Shown here: positions 1-9,267 of the stretch, piece after piece
Layout: each line of letters opens with the position of its first letter
How positions within the stretch are numbered: position 1 is the stretch's first letter
Assembly (NCBI RefSeq): GCF_018736085.1
Contig: NZ_CP076134.1
Location: 4,350,501-4,414,500, forward strand
Direction: 5' to 3'
Length of the DNA stretch: 64,000 nucleotides
From: Bradyrhizobium sediminis
GTDB taxonomy: Bacteria > Pseudomonadota > Alphaproteobacteria > Rhizobiales > Xanthobacteraceae
Program-made: the position numbers and the translations under genes
Notes under the pieces: generated by a model
Told to the model about the DNA's origin: nothing
Databases searched by the model: none
Seen by the model: the letters and a program-made list of their open reading frames with translations, nothing else

Positions 1-760
1 CCGCCTCCGACAATTGCCGCAGCGCTTCCAGCCGCTTTGCCGGCGTCGAGGCCCGCGGCTCCATGGTGCGCGCGAGCTGGGGATCGAGGCTCGTTACCGA
101 CAATGCGACCTTGGCGAGGTTGCGCTTCGCCATCCGCGCCAGAATATCGATGTCGCGGGTCACCAGCGCCGATTTGGTGACGATGCCGACCGGGTGGCCC
201 GCTCGTTCCAGCACTTCGAGAATGCCGCGCATGATCTTCCGTTCGCGCTCGATCGGCTGATAGGGATCGGTGTTGGTGCCGATCGCGATCATGCGCGGTT
301 CGTAGTCCGGCGCCGCCAGTTCCTTTTCCAGCAGCTGCGGCGCGTCGGGCTTGGCGAACAGTTTCGATTCGAAGTCGAGGCCAGGCGACAGGCCGAGATA
401 GGCGTGGGTCGGCCGCGCGAAGCAGTAGACGCAGCCATGCTCGCAACCGCGGTAGGGGTTGATCGAACGGTCGAAGCCGATATCGGGCGAGTCGTTACGT
501 GTGATGACCTTGCGCGCGGTATCGAGCGCAACCGTGGTCTTGAACGGCGGCAATTCATCGAGGCTCTGCCAGCCATCGTCGAAGGCTATCCGCGCCTCGG
601 CCTCGAAGCGGCCGCTGGCGTTGGATTGCGCGCCGCGGCCACGGCGCCGTTCGCGTTCGATCGCGACTGCGAGTTCGGGAAAGGGAGAAGGTGCACCCGC
701 CGGCTCGGAGGGCGCCGTGACCGGCGGGTGCTTGAGGGCATGTGAGGATGCTCGGCTCAT
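1..760 (-). CDS. PA0069-type radical SAM protein (3' part cut off by window edge)
   Basis: The frame stays open from an ATG at 760 to the window edge, giving about 253 N-terminal residues; the C-terminus lies outside. The protein begins MSRASSHALK and carries a radical SAM cysteine motif C-x3-C-x2-C (CEHGCVYC, Cys106, Cys110, Cys113) within the context NPYRGCEHGCVYCFARP, typical of the PA0069/SplB-like family. These enzymes bind a 4Fe-4S cluster and cleave S-adenosylmethionine; the substrate of this subfamily is not established. Downstream blocks such as IGTNTDPYQPIER also fit the family. An extension of about 80 residues precedes the cluster motif. The gene is divergent from the glycosyltransferase at 934. 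Family assignment is firm, function unknown. Confidence 0.88.
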   Translation of the reverse strand, partial: MSRASSHALKHPPVTAPSEPAGAPSPFPELAVAIERERRRGRGAQSNASGRFEAEARIAFDDGWQSLDELPPFKTTVALDTARKVITRNDSPDIGFDRSINPYRGCEHGCVYCFARPTHAYLGLSPGLDFESKLFAKPDAPQLLEKELAAPDYEPRMIAIGTNTDPYQPIERERKIMRGILEVLERAGHPVGIVTKSALVTRDIDILARMAKRNLAKVALSVTSLDPQLARTMEPRASTPAKRLEALRQLSEA

Positions 761-933
761 GATCGGAACATAGCACGCATTGAGAACAAAGCAAGAACAT
801 GAATTTCGAAATCCACAGATGGCGAAACCGCCCGCCCTGCCGCAAAAAACTGCACCGCGAAGGCTGATTTGATTGTGACAAGGTGCTAACAATTCGGCGT
901 TTTTCACCGTTTTGAGCCAGCGAAGCCTCATTC

Positions 934-1506
934 ATGCTGAGCGTGATCATTCCGACCGAGGGCGTCGAACAGCAGGCCGTCGCGACCCTTGCGGCGCTGG
1001 TGCCCGGCGCCGCCGCAGGCATCGTTCGCGAGGTGCTGCTGGTCGACCGCTCCGGCACCGGCGTGATCGAGCGCGTGGCCGACGTCGCCGGCTGCCGCTT
1101 CCTGGCTTTCGAGGGATCCCGCGCAGCGGCGCTGGCCGCAGGCGCCCGGCAGGCCCGCTCGCCCTGGCTGATGTTCCTGCATGCCGGCGCGGTGCTGGAC
1201 GGAGGCTGGATCGAGGAGACCACCCAGTTCATCCAGGGCGTCTCCTCGAGCGGCCGCCCCCGCGCCGGGATCTTCCGCTATGCGCGCTCGCCCTATGCCG
1301 ACACCCGCTGGCGCGACGGCTTCAAATTCGTGGCCCGGATGATCACGGGGCCGTCGGCGGAACAGGGGCTGCTGATCGCCCGGGACCATTACGACCGGCT
1401 CGGCGGCTACGCGCCGGACGCCCGCCGCTCCGAGGCCCGGCTGTTGCGCCAACTTGGCCGCTCCTCTCGCACCCAGCTGCGTAGCCGGATCATGGTCGTC
1501 GCCTGA
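934..1506 (+). CDS. Short family 2 glycosyltransferase-like protein
   Basis: Predicted 190-residue cytosolic protein starting MLSVIIPTEG. The N-terminal VIIPT strand, the EVLLVDRSGTG segment and SPWLMFLHAGAVLDGGW (a shallow variant of the GT-A DxD region) resemble GT2 glycosyltransferases, which move a sugar from a nucleotide donor to a lipid or carbohydrate acceptor. It is shorter than usual GT2 enzymes (over 220 residues), and the canonical DxD is replaced by HAGA, so catalytic activity is doubtful. It could be a minimal or degenerate member. No operon partner: a palindromic motif and the MarR-GNAT promoter follow. The ATG at 934 fits the conserved first strand. Confidence 0.7.
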   Translation: MLSVIIPTEGVEQQAVATLAALVPGAAAGIVREVLLVDRSGTGVIERVADVAGCRFLAFEGSRAAALAAGARQARSPWLMFLHAGAVLDGGWIEETTQFIQGVSSSGRPRAGIFRYARSPYADTRWRDGFKFVARMITGPSAEQGLLIARDHYDRLGGYAPDARRSEARLLRQLGRSSRTQLRSRIMVVA

Positions 1507-1531
1507 ACATCCTGGACCCGGGAGGGCCCGG

Positions 1532-1568
1532 ACCAAAAATCGCGAAAACAACCCCATGCAAAGTAGAA
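1532..1568. repeat. Short intergenic repeat, copy 1 (ACAACCCCATGCAAAGTA type)
   Basis: A block of about 37 bp containing ACAACCCCATGCAAAGTA recurs with few changes at 36383-36419, also between genes. Seen directly; what it does is unknown. Confidence 0.7.
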
Positions 1569-1590
1569 CTGGCAGGGCTGACACCGCGAT

Positions 1591-1632
1591 ATACTTGCCA
1601 AAGTCAAATAATTAATTGATAATGGCAAGTAT
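1591..1632. promoter_or_regulatory. Inverted repeat, probable operator of the MarR-GNAT gene
   Basis: A perfect 10-bp inverted repeat, ATACTTGCCA at 1591-1600 and TGGCAAGTAT at 1623-1632, is separated by an AT-rich 22-bp spacer containing AATTAATT. It ends 11 bp before the ATG of a MarR-family regulator, so autoregulation is the simplest reading (inference). Confidence 0.6.
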
Positions 1633-1643
1633 CGAGGTGTGTG

Positions 1644-2573
1644 ATGTCCCCAAACGATTTCGACGGCCAGGTCGCTGCGATCCGCGGTTTCAGCCGCTTC
1701 TACACCCGCAAGCTCGGCATCATCGAGCCGAAGCTGCTGCATAGTTCTTTCACCCTGCAGGAGGCGCGCATCCTCTACGAGATCGCGCATCGCCCCGCCT
1801 GCACCGCAACCGACTTGACCCGCGACCTCGGCCTCGATCCCGGCTTCCTGAGCCGGACCCTGCAGGGGCTGCAGCGCCGTCAGATCGTGACGCGAAAGCC
1901 GTCGAAGGATGACGGCCGGGTCAACGAGCTCTCGCTGACCGCCAAGGGCCGCACCGCGCAAGCCGAACTCGAACGCCGCGCGCGCGAGGAGGTCGGCACA
2001 CTGCTCGCGGGACTGGATGCCGCGCAGCGCGCGGCCATCGTGGGCGCGATGACCACGATCGAGCAGACGCTGGAGCGGCCCGCGGAAAAGCCGGCCGTCT
2101 TCATCCTGCGCAGCCACCGTCCCGGCGACATCGGCTGGGTGATCTCCAGCCAGGCACAGGCCTATGCCGAGGAATATGGCTGGGACATCAGTTACGAGGC
2201 CCTGGTCGCCGAGATCTGTGCGCAGTTCATCAGGAGCTATGATCCCTCGCGCGAGCATTGCTGGATCGCCGAGGCAAGCGGCGAGCGCCTCGGCTCGGTC
2301 TTCCTGGTGAACGGCGGCGATGACGTCGCCAAGCTGCGGCTATTGCTGGTGGAGAAAGAAGCGCGCGGACTCGGCGTCGGCCGCGCGCTCGTCGAGCAAT
2401 GCGTCCGCTCGGCGCGCGAGAAGGGCTACCAGGAGATGACGCTGTGGACGCAGAGCATCCTGGTCGCCGCGCGCGGCATCTATCAGGCCGTGGGTTTCCG
2501 TCGCGTCAAGGAAGAGCCGCACCACAGCTTTGGCGTCGATCTCGTCGGCGAGACCTGGGAGATGAAGCTGTAG
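1644..2573 (+). CDS. MarR transcriptional regulator fused to GNAT acetyltransferase
   Basis: A 309-residue fusion. Residues about 1-150 form a MarR winged helix: LLHSSFTLQEARILYEIAH, then the recognition region LTRDLGLDPGFLSRTLQGL and the wing RKPSKDDGRVNELSLTAKG. Residues about 155-309 form a GNAT domain with the acetyl-CoA loop EKEARGLGVGRALVEQCV and the C-terminal YQAVGFRRV block. Such fusions are known in bacteria and are presumed to bind DNA and acetylate a small molecule or protein; the ligand is unknown. ATG 1644 is preferred to the adjacent GTG 1641 because a GAGG Shine-Dalgarno lies 6 bp upstream. A perfect inverted repeat just upstream suggests self-control. Monocistronic. Confidence 0.9.
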   Translation: MSPNDFDGQVAAIRGFSRFYTRKLGIIEPKLLHSSFTLQEARILYEIAHRPACTATDLTRDLGLDPGFLSRTLQGLQRRQIVTRKPSKDDGRVNELSLTAKGRTAQAELERRAREEVGTLLAGLDAAQRAAIVGAMTTIEQTLERPAEKPAVFILRSHRPGDIGWVISSQAQAYAEEYGWDISYEALVAEICAQFIRSYDPSREHCWIAEASGERLGSVFLVNGGDDVAKLRLLLVEKEARGLGVGRALVEQCVRSAREKGYQEMTLWTQSILVAARGIYQAVGFRRVKEEPHHSFGVDLVGETWEMKL

Positions 2574-2583
2574 CTTCCAACCC

Positions 2584-2684
2584 GTCATTCCGGGGCGGCT
2601 CGCAGAGCCGAACCCGGAATCTCGAGATTCTCCGATGTGCAGTGCACATCTGAGGTCTGATCCTTCGGACCATCCCGGAATGAC
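2584..2684. repeat. Palindromic intergenic repeat, family A copy 1
   Basis: The outer arms are GTCATTCCGG and CCGGAATGAC, with further internal inverted segments. Family A copies also lie at 3272, 8643, 19623, 21966 and 34583; a related one is at 14485. They sit between genes and resemble REP/BIME-type elements. Confidence 0.8.
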
Positions 2685-2692
2685 AGAGCTCG

Positions 2693-3256
2693 TTAAACCG
2701 ACGCGCCCTTGGCCTTCGGCCGCCGCAGATGCTCGTCCAGCCGCGGCATGATCTCCACGAAATTGCAAGGACGCGTGCGGTAATCGAGCTGCGGGGCCAA
2801 TATGCCGTCCCAGCCGTCGCGGCAGGCGCCCGGCGATCCCGGCAGGCAGAAGATATAGGTGGCGCCGGCGACGCCCGCGGTGGCGCGGCTCTGGATCGTC
2901 GAGGTGCCGATCTTGGCGTGGCTCAGCATGTGAAAGGCGATGGAAAAGCCATCCATCCGCTTCTCGAACAAGGGCTCGATCGCCTCCGGCGTGACGTCGC
3001 GGCCGGTGAAGCCGGTGCCGCCGGTGGTGATGATGACGTCAATGCCGGGATCGGCGATCCATCGCCTGACGATGCCGCGGATCGCCTCGACGTCGTCGGT
3101 CGTGATCTCGCGCGCCGCCAGCCTGTGACCGGCCGCGGTCAACCGGTCCGCCAGCGTGGTCCCGGACTTGTCATCCGCCAGCGACCGGGTGTCGGAAACC
3201 GTCAGCACCGCGATGTTGAGCGGGATGAATTGTTTTGTTTCGCCGATCGAGGACAT
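2693..3256 (-). CDS. moaB: Molybdenum cofactor biosynthesis protein B
   Basis: 187 residues starting MSSIGETKQF (ATG at 3256). The MoaB/Mog fold is shown by NIAVLTVSDTRS near the N-terminus, the MPT-binding loop IITTGGTGFTGRDVTPEAI, and LPGSPGACRDGWDGIL near the C-terminus. MoaB-type proteins act in the cytosol on molybdopterin, adenylylating it before molybdate insertion or playing a related role. A longer reading frame extends into the neighbouring palindromic repeat, but the ATG at 3256 gives a normal family length (about 170-190). It lies alone between two family A repeats. Confidence 0.93.
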   Translation of the reverse strand: MSSIGETKQFIPLNIAVLTVSDTRSLADDKSGTTLADRLTAAGHRLAAREITTDDVEAIRGIVRRWIADPGIDVIITTGGTGFTGRDVTPEAIEPLFEKRMDGFSIAFHMLSHAKIGTSTIQSRATAGVAGATYIFCLPGSPGACRDGWDGILAPQLDYRTRPCNFVEIMPRLDEHLRRPKAKGASV

Positions 3257-3271
3257 TCGCGAGCTCTCATC

Positions 3272-3426
3272 CGTCATTCCGGACAGGCCACGAAGTGGAC
3301 TGATCCGGAATCTCTTTAACACCAGATTCCGGGTTCGCGTCATCCAAGTCGGCTGTCGCCGACTTGGACAATGTTATTGCCGAACTCGGGTAGACCCGAG
3401 TTCGGTTGGCGCGCCCCGGAATGACG
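3272..3426. repeat. Palindromic intergenic repeat, family A, long variant
   Basis: Outer arms GTCATTCCGG and CCGGAATGAC enclose two further strong hairpins, CCAAGTCGG...CCGACTTGG near 3348-3367 and CCGAACTCGGG...CCCGAGTTCGG near 3378-3402. It fills the gap between moaB and the metallopeptidase gene. Confidence 0.8.
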
Positions 3427-3432
3427 CATCCG

Positions 3433-4371
3433 TTACAGCGCTCCCGCCGCGAACGTATTGCAGGCCTGCACCGTACCCTGCTGGTAGCCGGTCATGAACC
3501 ACTTCTTTCGTTGCGCGGCGGAGCCGTGGGTGAAGGAATCCGGCACCACCCTGCCGGTGGCCTGCCGCTGCAGCGTATCGTCGCCGATCGCGGACGCCGT
3601 GGTCAGCGCCGCATCGATGTCGCCGGCTTCCAGGAAGCCCGGACGTTTCTTTTCCTCGCGGTTGACCCAGACGCCGGACAGGCAATCGGCCTGCAGCTCG
3701 ACCTTGACCTGCAGCGCATTGGCTTCCGCCTTGTTGCCGGCCTGGTCCTGCAGCCGCGTCACGCGCGGCAAGATGCCGAGCAGGTTCTGGATGTGGTGTC
3801 CCGCTTCATGGGCGACGATGTAGGCCGCGGTGAATTTGCAGGCGTTGCCCGAGCAGCCGCGGAACCTGGTCTCGACCTGGCGGAAGAATGCCGTGTCGAG
3901 AAAGATCTGCCTGTCGGGCGGGCAGTAAAACGGCCCCATCGCCGACTGCGCCATGCCGCAGCGCCCGCCATTGGTGGCGTTGCGGAACAGCACGATGCGC
4001 GGGCCCTTGTAGGCTTGCCCGCCGGCCTTGAAGATTTCGTCCCAGCGATCGTCGATCTCGCCGAGCACGCCGGCGATCATGCTGCCCATCTCATCGGTCG
4101 GCGCGCCGGTTTTCGCCGGACCGGACCTGCGATCGCTTTGATAGCTCGGCGCCTGGCCGCCGCCGGTGAGAATTTCCGCGCCGCCGATCAGTATTCTCGG
4201 ATCGATACCGAAGGCGTAGCCGAGAAGGCCGAGCACGATGACGGTGCCGATGCCGAGCCCGCCGCCGCCCATCGGCAGGCCGAAGCCGCCGCCACCGCCG
4301 CCCATTCCGCCGCCGTCGTCGCCGCGACGGTCCTCGATGTCGTCGCTGCGGCGGAAATCATCGTAACGCAT
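3433..4371 (-). CDS. Neutral zinc metallopeptidase (YpfJ family)
   Basis: 312 residues. The acidic/glycine-rich N-terminus MRYDDFRRSDDIEDRR is followed by a Gly-Met stretch and one membrane segment (IGTVIVLGLLGYAFGI, about 41-56). The zinc motif HEAGHH has His188, Glu189 and His192. The conserved ELQADCLSGVW and FTHGSAAQRKKWFMTGY blocks near the C-terminus are hallmarks of the YpfJ/KPN_02809 neutral zinc metallopeptidases. The single N-terminal anchor suggests a periplasm-facing enzyme. Physiological substrate unknown. It stands alone, divergent from ccrM, with about 260 bp between them. Confidence 0.92.
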   Translation of the reverse strand: MRYDDFRRSDDIEDRRGDDGGGMGGGGGGFGLPMGGGGLGIGTVIVLGLLGYAFGIDPRILIGGAEILTGGGQAPSYQSDRRSGPAKTGAPTDEMGSMIAGVLGEIDDRWDEIFKAGGQAYKGPRIVLFRNATNGGRCGMAQSAMGPFYCPPDRQIFLDTAFFRQVETRFRGCSGNACKFTAAYIVAHEAGHHIQNLLGILPRVTRLQDQAGNKAEANALQVKVELQADCLSGVWVNREEKKRPGFLEAGDIDAALTTASAIGDDTLQRQATGRVVPDSFTHGSAAQRKKWFMTGYQQGTVQACNTFAAGAL

Positions 4372-4533
4372 GGCGGTTTTTCCTCATTCCGGCCTGCCGG
4401 CGGCGAACCCGCCGGTCCCAGACGCGGCAGACGTAGAATTTCCATTCCGTTAATCAATAACCCGCCCGGCAATTATTGCCTAGTGGGACAGGGCCGCACA
4501 CCGCCGCTCAATCTCGAGCGAAGCCATTATCGA

Positions 4534-4549
4534 TTAAGTCGATTTTTAC
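4534..4549 (+). promoter_or_regulatory. CtrA-like site upstream of ccrM
   Basis: TTAA, seven bases, then TTTAC lies about 80 bp before the ccrM start. It differs by one base from the CtrA consensus TTAA-N7-TTAAC. CtrA control of ccrM is established in other alphaproteobacteria; here the site is only a sequence match. Confidence 0.45.
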
Positions 4550-4610
4550 TTTGCCCGGTCAATGTATCGCCAGTCGGTTGTTTAGTCCCGCGTCGCCGAC
4601 AGCGTCGCCT

Positions 4611-5763
<1,153 letters not shown>

Positions 5764-5818
5764 TTCGCCCGGACGCCCGATTGGTCCCGCTGCGGCTCAA
5801 GCCGCCCGCGCAAGCCCG

Positions 5819-7150
5819 CTACGCCGCGCGAGACCCGGTCTGATCGACCAGGGTTCCCCTGGCATGATCCAGATAGGTCCTGATCTCCTGCGTCAGCAGG
5901 CCGGATTGCGACGAAAGGTTGCCCGACGCGGCCGTGGTCGATGTCGCAAGTTGCTCGGTACTGGCAGCGATCTGCGCCAGCGCCTGAATATTGGCGGCGA
6001 TCTCGCCGACTACCGCGAACGCGCTGTCGATATTGCGCGCGATGTCGGCCGTCGCATGCGCCTGTGCTTCGGACGTCCCGGCGACCTTGCCGGTAATATC
6101 GTTCACTTCCGCGATCACGGAGCCGATTTCGGTGATCGAGACGCCGACGCGGTCGGCGGCGGACTGCACCTGTCCGACCTGCGCCTCGATTTCGGCGGTA
6201 AAATTCGCGGTCTGGGTCGCCAGCGCCTTGACCTCGTGGGCGACGACGGCGAAGCCGCGCCCAGCATCGCCCGCCCGCGCCGCCTCGATCGTCGCATTCA
6301 GCGCCAGAAGGTTGGTCTGGCTGGCGATCGCGTTGATCGACTTGACCACCTCGCTGATGCGCGCGGCGACATCCTTCAACACATCGACGCTGCCGGCGGC
6401 GTCGGCCACGCGCTCGCCGGCGCGTCCGGCGATTTCCACGGAACGCTGAATGTCGGCGCCGACGTCGCGTGCATTCGAGGACAGTCCCGCCGTCGCCGAC
6501 GCGACCGACTGCATGTTGGAAGCCGCCTGTTCGGACGCCGCGGCAATCGAGGTTATGCGTTCGCGCGTGGTCGATGCGCCGGTGCGCAGATCGCCGGCGG
6601 TCCCGCCCATTGCCGCGGCTCCGTCGTCCAGCGCGGAGACGATCGAACTGACGCTGCCTTCCAGCTCGGCGGTCTGGCGCTCGAATTGCCTGATGCGGGC
6701 TTCAATGCTGACGGTGGCGCTATTGATGGTGTTGGCGCCCTGCAGCAGCGCACCATGAAGCCCGCCGGGCAGGATACGCCGGAAGTATCTGTTGTGATGC
6801 ACGGCGTCCATCGCCGCAGTCGCCTCACGGACGAACGCATCGCAGCCGTCGATCATGTCGTTGACCAGCCCGAGCAGCTCGGCCATGCCGTCATTTTCCG
6901 GAATCGAAAGAATGCGCGCTTCGAAGTCGCCTGCGGCAATCCGCTCGCAAACCTCCTTCGCCTGCCGCGTCAGGCGCACGGTCCGGACGATCCAGAACAT
7001 CGCCAGCCCCAAAGCGGCCATCGCGATGGCCTGCACTCCCAGCGCCGCGGCCAGGTAGCCGGACAGATGCAGAGCCGATGCGACGACCGATCCGCAAATC
7101 GCAACCGCGATGCTAAGCAGCGCTTTTGAGAGAGAATATAAGTTCTTCAT
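5819..7150 (-). CDS. Methyl-accepting chemotaxis protein, short sensor
   Basis: 443 residues. Two membrane segments lie in the first 60 residues ([19 protein letters not shown] and [23 protein letters not shown]) with almost no periplasmic loop. A HAMP-like region follows ([23 protein letters not shown]), and then a long helical signalling domain with the conserved hairpin [37 protein letters not shown]. With no external sensor domain, input probably comes from the membrane or from the PAS protein encoded just upstream, whose 3' end overlaps this start by 38 bp. That arrangement resembles an Aer receptor split into two chains. Signals to CheA/CheW. Confidence 0.93.
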   Translation of the reverse strand: MKNLYSLSKALLSIAVAICGSVVASALHLSGYLAAALGVQAIAMAALGLAMFWIVRTVRLTRQAKEVCERIAAGDFEARILSIPENDGMAELLGLVNDMIDGCDAFVREATAAMDAVHHNRYFRRILPGGLHGALLQGANTINSATVSIEARIRQFERQTAELEGSVSSIVSALDDGAAAMGGTAGDLRTGASTTRERITSIAAASEQAASNMQSVASATAGLSSNARDVGADIQRSVEIAGRAGERVADAAGSVDVLKDVAARISEVVKSINAIASQTNLLALNATIEAARAGDAGRGFAVVAHEVKALATQTANFTAEIEAQVGQVQSAADRVGVSITEIGSVIAEVNDITGKVAGTSEAQAHATADIARNIDSAFAVVGEIAANIQALAQIAASTEQLATSTTAASGNLSSQSGLLTQEIRTYLDHARGTLVDQTGSRAA

Positions 7151-7649
7151 AGGAGACTTTCTGCGAGGCGACGAAATCGGCCAGCGCCTTGTATCCGGCC
7201 GCGACCGCGTCTTTTCCGTTCGCGTGAGCGCGCTCGATCTTCAGCACTTCGGCATAGAGCGGCATGATCGCCGTCTCGAGCACCGCGCGGTCGGGAACCC
7301 GGCGGTTGGAGTGGTAACCGGTCATCGTGCCCTGGGCGTCGAACGACGGCGTCACATGGGCAAAGACCCAATAGTGATCGCCGTTGCTGGCCATGTTCTT
7401 GACGAAGGCGAATATCTCGCGGCGATCCTCGATGGTGTCCCACAGCAGGCGAAACACGCTGCGCGGCATATCGGGATGTCTCACGATGCTGTGCGGCTGA
7501 CCGATCAACTGGGACGCGCGATAGCCGGCGACCCTGCAGAACACGCTGTTGGCGTAGGTCAGGCGACCCTTCAGATCTGTCTTCGAGACGATCAGCTCGG
7601 ATGCCGAAAAAAAGATCTCGCGACCGCTCGGACTGACATGATGGGCCAT
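7113..7649 (-). CDS. Stand-alone PAS sensor protein (Aer-like)
   Basis: 178 residues from the ATG at 7649 (MAHHVSPSG); a TTG further upstream at 7670 is possible. One PAS domain spans about 15-125: [44 protein letters not shown], the [21 protein letters not shown] core and [11 protein letters not shown]. This PAS type, with RHPDMP and GDHYWV, is found at the N-terminus of Aer-type energy-taxis receptors, which bind FAD or haem. The gene ends inside the chemotaxis receptor gene (38-bp overlap), so the two are probably translationally coupled and act together in energy taxis (inference). Confidence 0.9.
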   Translation of the reverse strand: MAHHVSPSGREIFFSASELIVSKTDLKGRLTYANSVFCRVAGYRASQLIGQPHSIVRHPDMPRSVFRLLWDTIEDRREIFAFVKNMASNGDHYWVFAHVTPSFDAQGTMTGYHSNRRVPDRAVLETAIMPLYAEVLKIERAHANGKDAVAAGYKALADFVASQKVSYEELIFSLKSAA

Positions 7650-7941
7650 CTTTGGCTTTCGATATCGCAATCATCAATGAATGCGCGCACCAAGAGCCCT
7701 AGAAACTTTGCCTGAATATTTCCTTAAGCTTCGGCAGTTCGACGGCAAAATCGCCGCAACCCAGCCATGCATATGCGACTCGATGGCCACGACATGTCGT
7801 CACGGCGAAACTTGAACGCAGGGCCAGTTCACGAACTCGTCGGTTGCGCATTCCGGAGAATTTGAGCATGGACACGACGTCCGCGGCATCGTCGCCGCGT
7901 TCCGGTCTTTCGCGACTAAAGAGCAACCAAAGGAGTCTTTC

Positions 7942-8628
7942 ATGCTCAAATTCTACTTCAACGGATCGCCGAACCCGACCAAGGTTGCGCTCTTTCTCGA
8001 GGAAGCCGGCATCCCCTATCAGCCTGTCCCCGTCGACACCCGTGCCGGCGACCAGTTCAAGCCGGAATACCTCGCCGTCAATCCGAACGCCAAGGTGCCC
8101 GCCATCGACGACGGCGGCGTCAAGGTGTTCGACAGCAACGCCATCCTGCTCTATCTCGCCGAAAAGACCGGCAAGTTTCTGCCTGCGAATACGCCGGCCA
8201 ACCGCGCCGAACTGCTGTCCTGGCTGATGTTTGTTGCCACCGGCGTCGGACCGTTCAGCGGCCAGGCCGTCCACTTCAGGCATTTCGCGCCGGAAAAGGT
8301 CGATTACGCCCATAACCGCTATCAGTTCGAGGCGCAGCGGCATTTCTCCATTCTCAACGACCATCTGGTCAAGCGCCGCTATATGGTCGGCGACACCTAC
8401 ACCATCGTCGACATGGACGTATGGGGCTGGGCCCGCATGATCCCGTTCATCATGGGCGAGGAAGCCTTCGCGAAATATCCCAATGTCAAGCGGCTGGTCG
8501 ATGAAATCTCGGCACGGCCGGCGGCGAAGAAAGCGATCGCCTTGAAGGACAACTTCAAGTTCAAGGCGGAAATGGATGACGAGGCGCGCCGCAACATGTT
8601 CAGGCATCTTGCGGTGAAGGCCGCCTGA
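7942..8628 (+). CDS. Glutathione S-transferase family protein
   Basis: 228 residues with a canonical two-domain GST fold. The thioredoxin-like N-domain starts MLKFYFNGSPNPTKVALFLEEAG and contains NPNAKVPAIDDG and the glutathione-binding DSNAILLYLAEKTG. The all-helical C-domain contains the N-capping box region MVGDTYTIVDMDVWGWARM. GSTs conjugate glutathione to electrophiles or act as thiol reductases or lyases; the serine of NGSPN is the likely catalytic residue. An AAGGAG Shine-Dalgarno lies just upstream of ATG 7942. About 290 bp upstream, back to the PAS gene, hold no other recognised gene. Substrate unknown. Confidence 0.9.
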   Translation: MLKFYFNGSPNPTKVALFLEEAGIPYQPVPVDTRAGDQFKPEYLAVNPNAKVPAIDDGGVKVFDSNAILLYLAEKTGKFLPANTPANRAELLSWLMFVATGVGPFSGQAVHFRHFAPEKVDYAHNRYQFEAQRHFSILNDHLVKRRYMVGDTYTIVDMDVWGWARMIPFIMGEEAFAKYPNVKRLVDEISARPAAKKAIALKDNFKFKAEMDDEARRNMFRHLAVKAA

Positions 8629-8642
8629 TCGGCATAGCCACT

Positions 8643-8740
8643 GTCATTCCGGGACACGCGCGCACGCGCGTGGACCCGGAATCCGGAAGATCGAAGCGCG
8701 AGATTCCCCAACGCGCCAATTGGCGCGCCGGGGAATGACG
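8643..8740. repeat. Palindromic intergenic repeat, family A
   Basis: GTCATTCCGG at the left and CGGGGAATGACG at the right enclose short nested inverted repeats (GCGCGC-rich). It lies between the convergent GST and SnoaL-like genes and may also help end transcription. Confidence 0.75.
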
Positions 8741-8749
8741 CGAGCGAGC

Positions 8750-9178
8750 TCAACCCGCGGCTAGCTTGCGCTCTGCCGGAAACGGCCCGAGCACGCGTTC
8801 GACCAGCGCGGAATCGCAGTATTCCTTGATCTGCCTGATCCTGCCGTTCTCGACGCGCCAGACCATGCAATACTGGTTGTCGTAGCGCGGACCCGCCTTG
8901 GTGACGTTGTCGCCGCGGGCCTCGACCACGACATAATCTCCCTCGGCGATGAAATTGAACGCGACCGTCCGCGGCCGCACCGCAAGGAACGAGCGGAGAT
9001 GGCCCATCAGGCCGTTCAGGATCGCCTCCCGCCCCTTGAATTCATGCGACCATGAATACTGGCCGGTGACGATCCAGCAGGCATCGTCGGCGAGATTGTC
9101 CGCGAAGGTGGTCCCGCTGCGATTGGCGGAATCCTCATAGACCTGTTGTACGAGTTTCTTGTTGGCTGCTGCACTCAT
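8750..9178 (-). CDS. SnoaL/NTF2-like protein
   Basis: 142 residues starting MSAAANKKLV (ATG 9178). A GGAG Shine-Dalgarno about 7 bp upstream decides this start over a longer frame. The small alpha+beta barrel fold is indicated by LVQQVYEDSANRSGTTFADNLADDACWIVTG, EFKGREAILNGLMG and YDNQYCMVWRVENGRIRQIKEYCDSALV, the typical SnoaL-like strand pattern. Members are small isomerases, hydrolases or ligand-binding proteins; the reaction is not predictable. It is divergent from the LysR gene at 9268, with an inverted repeat between them, so it is the probable target of that regulator. Confidence 0.88.
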   Translation of the reverse strand: MSAAANKKLVQQVYEDSANRSGTTFADNLADDACWIVTGQYSWSHEFKGREAILNGLMGHLRSFLAVRPRTVAFNFIAEGDYVVVEARGDNVTKAGPRYDNQYCMVWRVENGRIRQIKEYCDSALVERVLGPFPAERKLAAG

Positions 9179-9244
9179 GACGGCTCTCCATTGGTTGGCT
9201 GTGGCCAATCATGGCGCCCCGCATGACATTCTCCCAATCGATAC

Positions 9245-9263
9245 TGAATATGATATATATTCA
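9245..9263. promoter_or_regulatory. Inverted repeat between the LysR gene and its divergent partner
   Basis: TGAATAT and ATATTCA are separated by five bases, only 4 bp before the LysR start codon. Position and symmetry fit a LysR-type operator that represses its own gene and controls the SnoaL-like gene (inference). The surrounding 89 bp are AT-rich compared with the genome. Confidence 0.6.
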
Positions 9264-9267
9264 TTTC

